Origin: Branchiostoma floridae
Taxonomy: Eukaryota > Chordata > Leptocardii > Amphioxiformes > Branchiostomatidae
DNA length: 64,000 nt
Direction: 5' to 3'
Assembly: GCF_000003815.2 (NCBI RefSeq)
Contig: NC_049979.1
Location: 24,374,089-24,438,088, forward strand
Shown here: piece by piece, positions 44,295 through 57,063 of the stretch
Layout of the letters: the number at the start of each line of letters is the position of its first letter
How positions within the stretch are numbered: position 1 is the stretch's first letter
Position numbers and translations under genes: made by a program
The notes under the pieces: generated by a model
Database searches by the model: none
Seen by the model: the letters and a program-made list of their open reading frames with translations, nothing else
Told to the model about the DNA's origin: nothing

Positions 44295-46043
44295 ATGACC
44301 ACCACCGTGCACCTCGTGGAGCGCTACGGGCTCACTCCCATCCTGCGGCCCAAAGTGCACTCGACCAAGGACCTTGCAGAGAAGAGCAGCAATACCAACA
44401 CCCCGGTCGTCGAGGAAGAGGAAGATCAACGTGGCTCCACTAACAAGCTAGCGGTAGTACAGAGCGAGGATGAGGTGCCGGTGAGGACCCGTAGCGGCCC
44501 CACGCCCGACAACAGCAAGGACCCGCGGCGCAACTCGGGGCTCAACAGCATCACACCCGTCTCCCACTCCCGGTCCATGGCCATGCTGCAGGAGATTGAC
44601 TTAGACTCTTTCAGCCCAAAGGCCTACGAAGATGGCGGAGGGGAGTGGGACCATAAAAACTGCTGCGACCGGATCGTCATCAATATTTCCGGTCTCCGTT
44701 TCGAAACCCAGGTGCGAACACTGGCCCAGTTTCCTAACACTCTCCTGGGCAATCCACAGAAGAGACTGCGCTATTACGACCCCCTGCGCAACGAATACTT
44801 CTTTGATAGGCACCGGCTTAGCTTCCAAGCCATCCTCCATTTCTATCAAAGCGGGGGCCGTCTTAGGAGACCTGCCGACGTGCCCACGGATATTTTCACG
44901 GAAGAGATCAAATTTTTTGAGTTGGGAGAGGATGTCATAGAAGCTTTTATGGAAGAGGAAGGATTTGTAAAGGAGCCGGAGGAAGAACTTCCGACAAACA
45001 AGGTCATGAAAGCAATCTGGGTCGCGTTCGAACACCCTGACACGTCCTTCATAGCCAGGGTTATAGCCATTGTGTCTGTAAGTGTAATCATGGTGTCAAT
45101 AATCACTTTCTGTCTAGAAACTATGCCACAGTTTAAAAGGATGCAAGAAGTGACAGTGGGCAACAAAACTGTAGAGATAGAAGCCGAAGTGCCAGGTCCA
45201 ACAGACCCATTCTTTCTCATCGAGACCTCGTGCATCGTGTGGTTTACGTTCGAACTCATCATTAGGTTCATCTGCTCCCCGAGCAAGTGGGAGTTTTGCA
45301 AGAACTTCATGAACATCATTGATCTTGTTTCCATCGTGCCGTATTTCATCACCTTGGCCGCTGTCGTGGCCAAATCCGACGAGTCCAAAAATCGATCCTC
45401 CTCCTTAGCTGTACTGAGGATAATTCGGCTGGTGCGAGTTTTTCGCATCTTTAAACTTTCACGTCACTCTAAAGGACTGCAGATCCTCGGACTAACCCTT
45501 AAGGCTAGCATGCGTGAATTGGGACTCTTGGTCTTCTTCGTCTTCATAGGAGTCATTCTATTCTCGAGTGCAATCTACTTCGGCGAGACAGACTACAAGG
45601 AAACCCATTTCTCCAGTATCCCCGAGGCATTTTGGTGGGCTTTAGTGACAATGACCACTGTAGGGTATGGCGACATGTACCCACAGACCGTGGGCGGCAA
45701 GTTGGTGGGGTCGCTGTGTGCCATAGCCGGCGTACTGACTATCGCATTGCCGGTACCTGTTATCGTCTCCAACTTCAACTACTTTTACAACCGTGAGACT
45801 GCGGCAGAGAACGCCACCGATGAAGAAGAGTTCAGACACGTGGATCAGATCTGTCCGTACGTCCCACCATCGGACAACAAGAAGAAACTTAGCAACAGTG
45901 ACGGCACCGGGAACTCGATGGATTACATCGACACGGAGGAAGGGTGGATGTCGAACGATCCCTCCAGGGAGAGGTTGACAAAGTGCCTGAACTCTGACAC
46001 TCCCAGCTATGCCAAACTGAACAGGTTAAACACGGACGTTTAG
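44295..46043 (+). CDS. Shaker-type (Kv1 family) voltage-gated potassium channel alpha subunit, single coding exon
   Basis: 582 aa from the ATG at 44295 (ATCAAC before it). The tetramerisation T1 domain is at about 127-225 ([43 protein letters not shown]). S1 is about 252-273, S2 305-326, S3 338-358. S4 (369-390) has the regularly spaced Arg of [21 protein letters not shown]5 is 408-430; the pore and filter read [18 protein letters not shown] (446-463); S6 is 468-496 with [15 protein letters not shown], the Kv1 PVP gate hinge. NKT at 290-292 is an N-glycosylation site in the S1-S2 loop. The tail ends NTDV, a class I PDZ ligand. It forms K+-selective tetramers at the plasma membrane that repolarise excitable cells. 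Tyr at the GDMY position predicts high external TEA sensitivity by analogy with Kv1.1. The N-terminus before T1 (126 aa) is long and acidic/Ser-rich for the family. The intronless coding region matches vertebrate KCNA genes. Confidence 0.97.
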   Translation: MTTTVHLVERYGLTPILRPKVHSTKDLAEKSSNTNTPVVEEEEDQRGSTNKLAVVQSEDEVPVRTRSGPTPDNSKDPRRNSGLNSITPVSHSRSMAMLQEIDLDSFSPKAYEDGGGEWDHKNCCDRIVINISGLRFETQVRTLAQFPNTLLGNPQKRLRYYDPLRNEYFFDRHRLSFQAILHFYQSGGRLRRPADVPTDIFTEEIKFFELGEDVIEAFMEEEGFVKEPEEELPTNKVMKAIWVAFEHPDTSFIARVIAIVSVSVIMVSIITFCLETMPQFKRMQEVTVGNKTVEIEAEVPGPTDPFFLIETSCIVWFTFELIIRFICSPSKWEFCKNFMNIIDLVSIVPYFITLAAVVAKSDESKNRSSSLAVLRIIRLVRVFRIFKLSRHSKGLQILGLTLKASMRELGLLVFFVFIGVILFSSAIYFGETDYKETHFSSIPEAFWWALVTMTTVGYGDMYPQTVGGKLVGSLCAIAGVLTIALPVPVIVSNFNYFYNRETAAENATDEEEFRHVDQICPYVPPSDNKKKLSNSDGTGNSMDYIDTEEGWMSNDPSRERLTKCLNSDTPSYAKLNRLNTDV

Positions 46044-49000
46044 GTGAGCCCAGGCACTTTCTAATAAGACACAATAACTATAACGAGAGCTATAATGATA
46101 AGAATAACCTTAGGAAGCTAGATAATAATCAATGGATACAAAGATATGATCGCATGATCTCTACTATTGATGCATGTTTGTTGTTACTTGCCAGCACAAG
46201 GCATCACCTCATCATGAGTTGATCATCTATGCAAAAAATAACAACATGAAACCCAGACCTTAAAAGCAAACGCAATACGTTATCCACATATCACATTGAA
46301 TTCAAAGGCCACTTCATAGATAATCGGTGGTATTTCTTTTTATAATCAAAGCAGATAATTTTTGCTGTGCTTTATATTTTTGCATGTCATAATGTTATGA
46401 TGATATGGCACGGGGTGTATTTTGTATAAGAGTGGTGACCGCCTAGCATTGCTTGGTAAAACAAGTGCATGATGCCAAATAATAAGGGGAAGGTTCTATG
46501 TCAGAAAACCCTGCCGGGCCTCGCTACAGTTCATTATCGAGACCGTAAGAGTAGGGGAATCCGTTGGGGGGCCACAATAGGCTATGAAGGACGTGTCAGG
46601 TTGTTCTCAAGATGATAGGACATGGGGTTACAGGGGGAAACTAAACAATAAGATGATATATCTACTCAACCAGAGGAATTTTACCAGTGATGCATACACC
46701 CAAGATGTAACGATGCATGCAGGGTGTACTGCAGGTGTATGCATCTCTTTCTCTGATTGGCTGAGGCACGGGAAGACAGGTGGCATGCTCTGCACCCCTC
46801 ATTGGTTCGGCTCTGCATGAGGGATGTTTCCCTTTAGGTCATTTCACGCACAGCACGTTTGATTCTATGCAAATAACTTTAATTGACAAGTCTATCAAGT
46901 GAACTCATGGCGACATAATACGCGCATGTCTCATGGAACAAGAAAAAAAATGTATTTTGGTGCTGCCAGAATCATGTTGTTGTTCTTTTCAGTTCTCAGG
47001 GCCTTTGAAAATGATGTCATGTGTGTAGGTCATTTGAGGTGTGACTGAAATGACTTTCTACTTCAAAGAAAGCAGGAGGCCACACGAAAGTACAGGTTTC
47101 ACGTAGACATGACAAGCTGGGTACAATAAGTCCAGCGCTGACATTCTTTCCCTTGTGTTGAAAACCAAAAGGCATGATCAACTGATTTCCGAAGGGAACC
47201 AACAAAAAATCAAACGTTCGAAGAAAAAGCACAAAAAGCACACAACGTAGAGCACCGTCAACAATTTGTCCCCCAAAATCTCGGTGCTTGTAAATATAAA
47301 TAAATAAGTGAGGAAACAAAAAGCGAGGAGGATCGATTTTTGGACTATCTGAGAGTTTTTATCATCGTAGAAAAAATTGTATTAATGACATGTTTACTAA
47401 TTAAGACAGGCAGTGAAAATATATACATATATAGTTATCTTGCATATATACATAATATATATATACAAATATCAGCAGGAGAATTTCAAAGGTAGACCAT
47501 GGATAGCTATGTGCGACCCGTACCCGCAATATTACCTCTGTAACTCGAAGGCATTATTCATATCTACCCACGTGACCTGTGACCAGAATAACCCGCTATT
47601 CCCTTAATGTGTGTGGTCACGTGTGACCCACTATCTCCACTCCACAGAAGACCTGGGATTTCCTAACTATGCCACTAGAATACGCTATGCTCGAGCTCCG
47701 CACGTAGTACCCTAAATATTCATGGTTCAGTCCAGTGAGAACGCATGGCGCAGGCAGTACTATACATGCACAACCCATTTCGTGCCCCACCAAAACATCA
47801 AATATTCTGGCGGCATCTTTCAAACAAATCTATCTAAATTGAGCGGTGATTGCTTTATTTCGAGTCCCGGTGCGTTATTAGGACCTCGTTTAGTTTGTCG
47901 TAAGTCTATTTACAACAATATTACATATACGTACAAGGATACACGGCTCATACAATTCTGTGGCCTATGCAATCCAAGTCTATTCTAATACAAAGATTTT
48001 CGCAAAGCTCAATGGTTATACGTAAGTAGCCAAAATTCTAATTTTTTTGTAATGTCAGCATGTTATCTATAATCTACGAATACTTTGTTGAAATATGTTT
48101 TTTTTTCTAACAAGGGTTGGTAAAACAGCCACCTTCTCTAACTCTCAGGATTTTTTTCGTGAGCAACTAACACATGCATCTTTAACATTAGAATCCCTCT
48201 ACCGGAATATAAAAACAGGCCATTGCACACACAATGGCATTTATACAAATATCCATCCGCCAAAAGGAACGCAGTGCAAATTATGGTGTTTGTAAAACAA
48301 AACATATGTGGTATAAAATTGTGTCGTGCGTTCTCACTGGAGTGATTGAGCTTGTTCCGCGGTAGTTTTGCTGGCCACAAAAAACGAATTGCCTTGGTTG
48401 CGGCCTTGTATGCCATCTGTCAATAAGATTGGTGCCGAGCGCGAGGTAGGGAATATCAAAAGGGCGGAGCACGCAGTTGCATAGCGTACCTGCGCAAAAA
48501 TCAATGCACCAGAGAAGAAGAATAGTACCGCAAAGCCTTGTAGTTTGGGCAGAATATCAATTAAGTACACATCTATGTCGCCTGCAATCATGAGTCGTCA
48601 TTCATATATTCAAAATGATCCCCTTCTAACGCAGTTGCGCCAAGTTTCAGACTGAAATCTACGTCGTTTGACCTTAATTTCTAGTAAATTCCCAAAATTT
48701 TAATTGAATTTGAACATGCATTTTTAACATAGGTATTAGAATAGACAATGTTATGTCTTCATTGTTATCATACCGTAATAACAACATTTGTCTTTTGTAA
48801 ATTGAATCACGAGGTCTCAAAAATCATTACTCTTATTCAGAGAAATGTCTTTTGTGTTGCTGCCTAAATCCATATTCGTTCTACCGGCTCCTCAAAAGCA
48901 TATTTCAGGATACGATATTTGACATATGACCAGCCGGTGATTACAATTAGACCATTGTAGTTGGGCCACGTTTGTCAAAAGCAATGAAACCGTTGCCAGA

Positions 49001-51482
49001 GGGTCTGTTCCCATTACCAATTCAATTGGACGCCTGGCCCGATACTCAATCATCCGCAGCCCGATCGTAGACTATTCTCCGCTGCCATCGGTGCATCGTA
49101 ACGGATGTTTTAATCAGTCTCTTACCTCCTAGTTTTCACCGGAGATCGCTTGATTCGAATTAGAGTTCTGGCGGCGTGCCCACGCAAGGTCGCCGCGCTT
49201 CCAAAATCTTTATTACAGGAGATTTAAGATGATGGAAGTGGCTGATTCTCAACTTGACATTCAATCACCAAGGCTTTTCCAAAATGGTGAAATGCGTAAT
49301 GACCTCATACAGGCGTGGCGCCACGAAGGCATGGCGCTTGATTGTGAAGAACAGTTATATTGACGTGCAGATTTTTTGGCAAGGTCTAGCCAAAAGTTAG
49401 CGCAATAGCAAAAAAAAGTAGAATTGGGAACGATAGTAGGTATGGCAAAAAATGCAAATCCAGGTTTATCCAGGCGTAGACTTTGACAAACGCAGCAGTA
49501 ACTGTCTATCGAATTGAAGCGTCTCCATTTTATGAGTAAATGTTTCATTTTACCTTATATTGGAAAGTCTGACAAATCAAATTCATTAAATGTCTCCCAT
49601 AACTATTCAGCACACGATATCCCAGGTAGATTTCATTTCATTTTTAATACTGCATTATGAATATCATCAATATTGCAATAGTAAAACTAGCATACTATTA
49701 ACTAAAGGCTGTTTAAAGTTAGCATACATGTTGATGATCTATTTTCACAAGACATTCGACGCGCTCGTCTTATGTACATCAACACCTGGATGAAGACAAC
49801 TGCATGGATTGTATTCTATCATTTAATCGTGGCACAGCAAAACCACAGTGGCTCCCTAAAATTACGTATACTACGTATACTACGCATAGGAAATCCCAGG
49901 AGGATATCAAAATACTTTACAAAATGAAATATTTTTGTCCGCATTCTCATTTCTGATCTAAATCTATATGTTCTGTTGGCCTCAAATCGTACGCCTTCTT
50001 TCCAAGTCGTTTGTTGACCTACATGTCGAGGCTTGTCCTGATTGAATGAAGGAGTGGTAGATAGTTGTCGGGTGAAAGCCACATATGGGCCCCACACGAC
50101 AGCAATGAGTTTAAATCATTCTTACCTTACCAATTATACCGGCTATTTCGGTACTTTCTTGAAATATGAAACTGTAGGTTTGCTTATTTCAAGGATCGGT
50201 GTAAAAAAAAGAAGAAGCAAGCATATTGAGTTGTAGTGCCTTTCGGTTATGAAAACCTGGAAAGATAGGCCCGTCTGACAACCTATTGCTGACGCATCTA
50301 GCTTTGCCCGCCGGTCGATCAGATGGTAATACACAGGGCAGGGACGTGCTTTGCATGCTGTTAGCGGAGTCTGACATCTTGTAATGTATCAGGCTCTTGT
50401 TCAGCAAGCCAAGCCGTGCCGCAAAATCACAACTGCCGTGATTTCTTTCCTCTCCAAAAACCACATTTCCCAAGCTTTTATCACCATCTGTCCAATTTGA
50501 TGGCCTTTGCATGTAGTTTTACTATAGATTATATAACCACGATGAGACAAGCACAGTTTCCCGTGTATATAACAGACGACACCTTTATTAGCACAGTAAA
50601 GTAATCTTAAGTCTTACGGCTAAAGGAAACTATATAAGGTAGAATAGGAGAGTGCATGCACACGACCAGAAAACCAAGTCCTTTAAATCAAGCATTCATG
50701 TACTACCAGGACTACCTTAAGGAGCCAAATACACGATAAGAAAACTGGTAATAAATAAATGTAATAAGTACATCGCACAAAGGAACTGATGAATGATGAA
50801 AAAAATTGTACATATACTAGCAATAGATATTTATACCTTCAGCCTATCCATAGGCTTGCAATACAATAGAGTATAAGGAATGTCTGCACTACTGGACACG
50901 TTTACGTAACGGATGCATGAAACCTGTCGATACGATACGGTCACCTTCCATTCCCTTGTGTACTCATCAGAACAGTAATGGTGTTATGTATTGAGTAAGT
51001 AGTCCCTCCTGGAAAGTACATATCAGCTGTGGCCGCGGCATGATCGTTTTTTCGCGGAGAGAATGTCTTCGCTCATTTACATATCGATCTCCCCCTTTCA
51101 CAGCCTTCGCCATTTTGGGCGGCCTGTATCACGATGTATAGTAGATTAAGATCCAAACCTGCGGGTTCAGTGTATACGATATATCCAACATCACGGCTAA
51201 GGAAAGATCACTAAGTAAGTCTTCCCTCGATACATTTCCAGTAAATATCTTAAGGTCTAAGGCGCTAATGATGTTTGCATGTTGTTTATCAGATCTGTCT
51301 CTCTCAGAAGCTACCTGATAAAATGTAACGACCTACGGGCTTTGCTGCATTGCAGTACCAAACTCTGTCAAATCGAAAAATCGAAGATGGAAATAAAGCC
51401 AAAGAAATAACCGATTGGAGGCTGTCTTCAGTGTGTGGTTTGGTACATTTGCATATGCTGTGTGTGTCATGGAAAATAACCT
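46044..51482. other. Kv1 3' flank and intergenic sequence, no supported gene
   Basis: The first kilobase is probably Kv1 3' UTR. The remainder is AT-rich with a TATATA tract near 47420-47470. On the minus strand at 48591-48490 an ATG frame (MIAGDIDVYLIDILPKLQGF then a hydrophobic stretch) runs into CAG|GTACGC, a good donor. It might be an isolated signal-anchor exon, but no partner exon was found. Confidence 0.5.
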
Positions 51483-52009
51483 TAGGCCACAGCAAGTAAA
51501 TTTCATGGATGACATCAGTGCTTAATGATTTCCGCCTGATTTCAGAAAAAAAGCCTTTCTTCCTCTTGGTGGATGGTCAGATAAATCAAAATGGGCAAAC
51601 ATGTTGTGTTGTAGCCTAATGATTATACATGTACTTGTAGAAGTGATACTATGGAGGTAGCCATGACTATAGTGGCATAAGTACGTGAAACTTGTTGGAT
51701 AGTTGTAAAAGTGCAACCAATATGGAATCCATGAGTGTAGTTTCCAACTTGGCAAGTGATACCGGCCTACCACTCTAGTATCACTTTGACTACTTAACAC
51801 TAGTTTCCTTCTTTAATACAGGAATGAATGCCTTGTTAGTTGTGATGCCACGTTTTGTCACTTCAAATCTTGTTACGACGTTTATGGCGTCTATTTAAAA
51901 AAATAGCCATCTTGTCTTGTTTTATCTATTCTGTTTTTTTTCGCACTATCTCTTTATTTCTGCATTCTGCATAGGATGCCATCCATAAAATTTACTTGCT
52001 GTGGCCTTA
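51483..52009. mobile_element. MITE, family B copy 2 (527 bp)
   Basis: Inverted ends TTAGGCCACAGCAAGTAAAT and ATTTACTTGCTGTGGCCTTA. The body aligns end to end with copy 1 at 14395-14918 with scattered changes. Non-coding. Confidence 0.88.
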
Positions 52010-53388
52010 CTATACGATATGATAAGAAATAAAGGCCTCTCGTTCACTCGCTATCTTGAACCATAAAGTCCAGGTTGATGAGTGGAAGACCAATGAGGCT
52101 GGGACACAATATTTCTCCGTAAATCCACCAGGCTTACATTTTCCTATACATGACCGATTACAATTCCTCACGTGACGTTACAAGCATAACATTCTGTAAG
52201 CTTAGTTAAAACTATAAAGGCAACATTTTCGAGAAAATGCAGAATGTCTTCTCCGTAGAATCTTTGTAACTCGCACACAATACTATGTCATTAGGCTCGC
52301 CCTATATTATTGTGTGCAAGTAAAAAACACATCTACTCGGTTTCTTAATTTTCGGACCTCGCGGGTCATTAACTACACCATTAGGCTTGCTCTATCGCAT
52401 TTTGTGCGCGTAAAAATGCTCATATTCAAAATATTTATATCCCACTGTCTTAACGTCGCTCATAAAGTTTGCTAATTGTTGTACAGTGGAATGAAACATG
52501 ATTATAATGTCCTCGCAATTCAGCCTCCTAGGCTGCCAGGAGGACTGTTATGCGTATTGCTTTCTTAATAAACCAGTCTATTAATATACAGCTAATATCC
52601 AAAATAGGTTCTAAGCTCTGATTGGCTCCTGACAGAAAAAGATGAAATAAAATGAACACACCAATAAAAGCAAAATGATTTTGACTATCTGGCAAAACAT
52701 AATGAAGAACACCGAAAGGCTGTGCAAACCTTAATCGATACCACAGGTGACGCAGAAACATGACTGCGCAATAGGTGTGCCCTCTACATACTAAGTAGCT
52801 GGTTCCCTTCTCATTTCTTACAGCAAATGTCTGATACAGCATTCATACTTTATTATTGGGTTGTTTGAATTGAAATTATGATACCATTAAAAGTAATGAC
52901 GGTTTCATATTTAATCAGTTAGCAATATGAGTCACAACATAATTTTACATGTTAAAATCAAGAAAGTTTGTAATAAATTTTGTGGTTTTATTGACCAATG
53001 ACAGCGCTTTTAAAATATTGTTGTTGATTAAATCATGATTCTGAGGTATTGGTAAACGCATTCCAAATCAGCACACTTCCTTCGTCCATTTTTGCAATGA
53101 AAGAAAGTCGATACTCTTTCAGAATGTGCAATGGCTTAAGACTGATCTCCGTTAAAATCCTCACGACACCAATGACGTCAAAACTGAAAATTCCCTGGAA
53201 TTACATTTCATAATGATAACATGTTTTAGTAATATAGACACTTGCGCAAAATATATACACCTCTTTGACGTTATTGAGCATCGAACCATAAAAAACATAC
53301 CTCCTGCTTTGATTCTTCCCTCCATGTAATTAAATTAAAAAGTGACCTTTACGTTGAAGTAGGTTAGACATCCAGGTAATAAGATACG
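52010..53388. other. Intergenic, nothing recognised
   Basis: AT-rich, with an imperfect local duplication of CATTAGGCTYGCYCTAT near 52280-52410. No coding, RNA or structured element is supported. Confidence 0.5.
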
Positions 53389-53743
53389 CCAAAAAGTAAC
53401 AAGCAACGGCTATGGTTTTGGAAACGGCCAGACGTTTCAACTACTACCCAGTAGTTTTCGTCAGTGACACTGAAGAGATCTTGCTGGAGAGGGTTTATAT
53501 ACCCCCGCGTCAAACAGTTAGCTCCTGTGTTTCAAACAACAGGAGCTAATTAAATCATTTGCATCAACAAAGTCTTAATTTGTCTTACCTTTTGACCTTT
53601 GAAAAATTGTCTTCCACCCATTTTTGCATTTTGATTCTCCAACAAGATTGCTTCATTGTCACTGACGAAAACTACTGGATAGTAGTTGAAACATCTGAAT
53701 GTTTCCAAAACCATATCCAGTTGCTTGAATAACTGCTTTTTGG
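53389..53743. mobile_element. Foldback/MITE element with about 85-bp inverted arms
   Basis: The left arm from CCAAAAAGTAACAAGCAAC through TATGGTTTTGGAAAC, TTTCAACTACTA and CAGTAGTTTTCGTCAGTGAC is matched by the reverse complement of the right arm ending GTTGCTTGAATAACTGCTTT. Between the arms is a second hairpin, TAGCTCCTGT ... ACAGGAGCTA. GTGACCTTTACG occurs on both sides at a short distance (53342 and 53746), possibly part of the insertion-site history. Confidence 0.82.
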
Positions 53744-54732
53744 AGTGACCTTTACGGTCAAGACGTTACAATTAACATGTTTGAAAGTTTGCACCGCGGC
53801 TTGCAAATATTGTACTGTCTTTTAATTGTATGTTACCACGATAATTAAGCACCATTTGGTAATATTATAATGTTCTGGCAAATGTTGAATGCTCAATGGT
53901 GGCACGAATCAAAAGCTGGAAGCATGGTTTTTGATGGTGAGATGTTCAGTAGCATCAGAACGATGTGTATTTTGGTATAAACGTCTATGTTCATTGAATG
54001 ATGCTATTCTTGTTACAGATAGATAACAGAATGTTTTATTTTGGTATCATAAACACTTTACGGATGCAATTCCTCTCCGGCGTTAGCGGAAGGCCACAGT
54101 GCTTAAAAAAAGACAGCCACGTATTTAGTCCATTTCCCTTACCAGTACACGATAGCAATATGCTAAGTCATTTTTGTTGTTGCCATTGTTAGCTGCCTTG
54201 AGCTCGCCCAGGATATTATTTCTATTGGGTTTTTCAAAGAAAAGTAAAAAAACTTGAGGAACCATTCAACAGATTGGTGATAATTGTACAAGTTACAGAC
54301 TTGGATACATGAATAATGCAAATGATATTAATCAAAGATTTCATTACAAATCAAAGATTTTTAAAACCATAACAACACCAAACAGAAATTCAGACATGAT
54401 ATAATTGAGATTGTGGAATTTCAAACCTATGATAATAGTAACTGAAATTCAAATATAAACAATATAACAGGACAAGGTTTTTCTCAGCAACATACTAAAG
54501 ACAGCTGTCGCCAGAATTGTGTTATTTTATAAATTGATGTATTCAAATGATAAAAATTCGTCGTTAATTGATTTGAAGTTCTGTCTTAGTTTTTATCCAC
54601 CAAGCAAGCCTGGATATAAGAGATGGATGAATTTGTCCAACTGGCGTCCATACCATGTCTGATACGGTTTTATTCTTTCCGCAAAGTTTAGAGGAAGTTA
54701 AATCATCCAGAAACTGCTGGGTATAAATTTCC
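53744..54732. other. Intergenic, nothing recognised
   Basis: AT-rich sequence with short frames only on both strands. Confidence 0.5.
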
Positions 54733-54907
54733 TAATCTCCAAGCAGATCCTACGGTAGCATAAGATAGACTATCAAAAGCTGGCAGAGGAGTGAAGCCGG
54801 CTTAGGAGTGAGTTTCGCTACATGGCAAATTGACACCTCTTGACTGACTACACTCCTTGGCCAGGTTGGTTCTATCTTAAGCCATTGTAGAATTTGCTTG
54901 GAGATTA
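54733..54907. mobile_element. MITE with TAATCTCCAAGCA inverted ends
   Basis: TAATCTCCAAGCAGATCCTA at the left is matched by the reverse complement of TAGAATTTGCTTGGAGATTA at the right, and the inverted match continues through TAAGATAG. It is about 175 bp and non-coding. Confidence 0.8.
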
Positions 54908-56833
54908 TACATTTCCTAGGACAAGACATTTTTCAATACCTTTTCCAATATTTTAGGATGAAATACTGGTCATAAATGCTTTCCGTAACAAACTCATGAC
55001 ATAGAGAATGAAATCAAATTCGAAAAAATAACAACCCAAATGTCACGTTTTAGAGTGACGGTATCATAATATCATATTGGAATTTCAGTCAATTGAAGAA
55101 TGATCCTTACCTTTCATAAGAAAGAGCACCACCGGATATGTAACGTTATTTGCCTGTAGCGTTTATATTATAAGGAATGAAGGCTCATATTATACACACC
55201 ATTATCAATTTAATTTGACGTTGCGCTATCATGTGACGTACATTATCATTTTCTTCTCATATGTCAAAATAAATTGAACATTATATCTATAAGATTTAAC
55301 CTGCTAGCACCACATAGAAATGGTAAATGATAGTCATGGTTATCAAAAGTTCACTAGTTAATCATTTTGGAGAACTTTTTTTGTTGTTACCGTGTATACA
55401 TCACATTGCACCTGTTAACGACAAATAGGCGTTTAACTACGTTATCTGCTTTTTCAATATCACGAATATTTGACATTTTGTAACTTATTTTGGAGTTACA
55501 TGCTAAACAAAGCCATTTGGCATGCTTGTATCCATAACAATTGCGAAGAACACCAGAGAGAAGTATTGCCTTTTGCAGGTCCTTACCTAGACCACACGAA
55601 ATATTTATTTGATAAAGTATTCATAAAAATGCTCAAAACAATCGATTTACACCGACTTAAATTTAACTTTAACTTCAATTAAACGATAGACCGATGTGTC
55701 ACATTGCTATATTTTTTGTAATATTGTTTTGATGTTTTTGTCAACATCGACATTTGTTCACGAAATTTGATCAATTATTCAATTATTATTGAGAAGATCT
55801 ATGACTCTACTGGCTAGCCTGTCTACAATTTCATATTTCAGAAAAAAATCCAAATTTATAACAAAGGCCATGTTGTGGAATGCACTACTTGCATCAATAG
55901 TGTACTATTCTATCATGAGTACAACCAACAGAAACTATAATTTATAATCAGCATATTTCAGTATCAATTTTATCTTCATAATTTTGTATACCATGATACG
56001 AATATAGTATCTGTGTCTTTTTGAACAACTCTCATTTTTTGCGACAAGAATTCCTTTACGTTTTATCAACATTACATCACATAATAGTTCAAAATGCAAA
56101 TTTCTGATGAAATTATATGTTACCTCTTAACCTTACTTGGCAGTTGTAGGGCTAGCGCAGTTCTTTTCAAATAAGCTACATTAAGGCAGTAACTGCACAT
56201 ATGAGTGGTTGTTTCAAGACAAAACGAAGTGACCAAATTGGAAAGACCATAAATGTCCCCATCATATACACAGACTGCGGATTAGCGTGTTAAAACTCCC
56301 AGAGGAACGCAGGGGACTTTTGGACATAAATGTTGAATTAGAATGATCTTTTATTATCCGTCCCTAGAGCAATAAAACACAATGGGAAAACACAAAAGGC
56401 TCTTAAAATACATTTAGTGGGTACAAACTAAAGTAATTAACTATTTAGCCAAATAATTAGAGACATAAAGCCACGCAATAGATCATGTGCATTTTTGTTC
56501 CCAGCAAGTTATCCGCCTTTAAAGGTTTAACAAGAAGTGTTTGACAAGCTCAAACTTCATGACGATACTCAACCTACAGGTTTATGGATATTAGCCTCCC
56601 TCTTATTTTATGAATACAGGATTTATCGTTTCCTATTTTACAGTTTGACTGCAGATCAACTTCACAACGAAATATGAATTCTGAAAAATTCCATACAATT
56701 TTCCAGCTCCGCCGCAGCCAATTTAAGAAATATTCTTCGCAATATATAACGATATATTTTAAGGTGATAGCTTAGAAATGCATGTTCAACGTCGATACTA
56801 GCAAAAATGTAACTTTGGAAACAAAAATGCTTG
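54908..56833. other. Intergenic, nothing recognised
   Basis: Strongly AT-rich. The 70-aa frame at 55470-55682 has no family motif and is not called. Confidence 0.5.
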
Positions 56834-57063
56834 TAACGCTAGGTCACCTTTATCCGTTGGGATCATATATTCATTGTTTTCAAGAGCAGGGTATTTAGGG
56901 ATATCAAGTCGACAAATGGTGCACCATGGCTCAATATCTTCAACAATACATTTTCAAATGACGCAATTTGAAACCATCGTCCGCCGACTTGACATTGTTA
57001 GATACCGTTTTGAAAAAAACAACGGAGATAGGTTACCCCACGAATAAAGGCGAACTTGCGTTA
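56834..57063. mobile_element. MITE, family A copy 4
   Basis: Begins TAACGCTAGGTCACCTTTAT and ends AATAAAGGCGAACTTGCGTTA, with the internal CAAGTCGAC / GCCGACTTG mirror shared by the family. Confidence 0.78.

Noticed and set aside
44601-45839. Antisense open frames opposite the Kv1 coding exon
   Set aside because: They are shadows of a GC-biased coding sequence and show no family motif.
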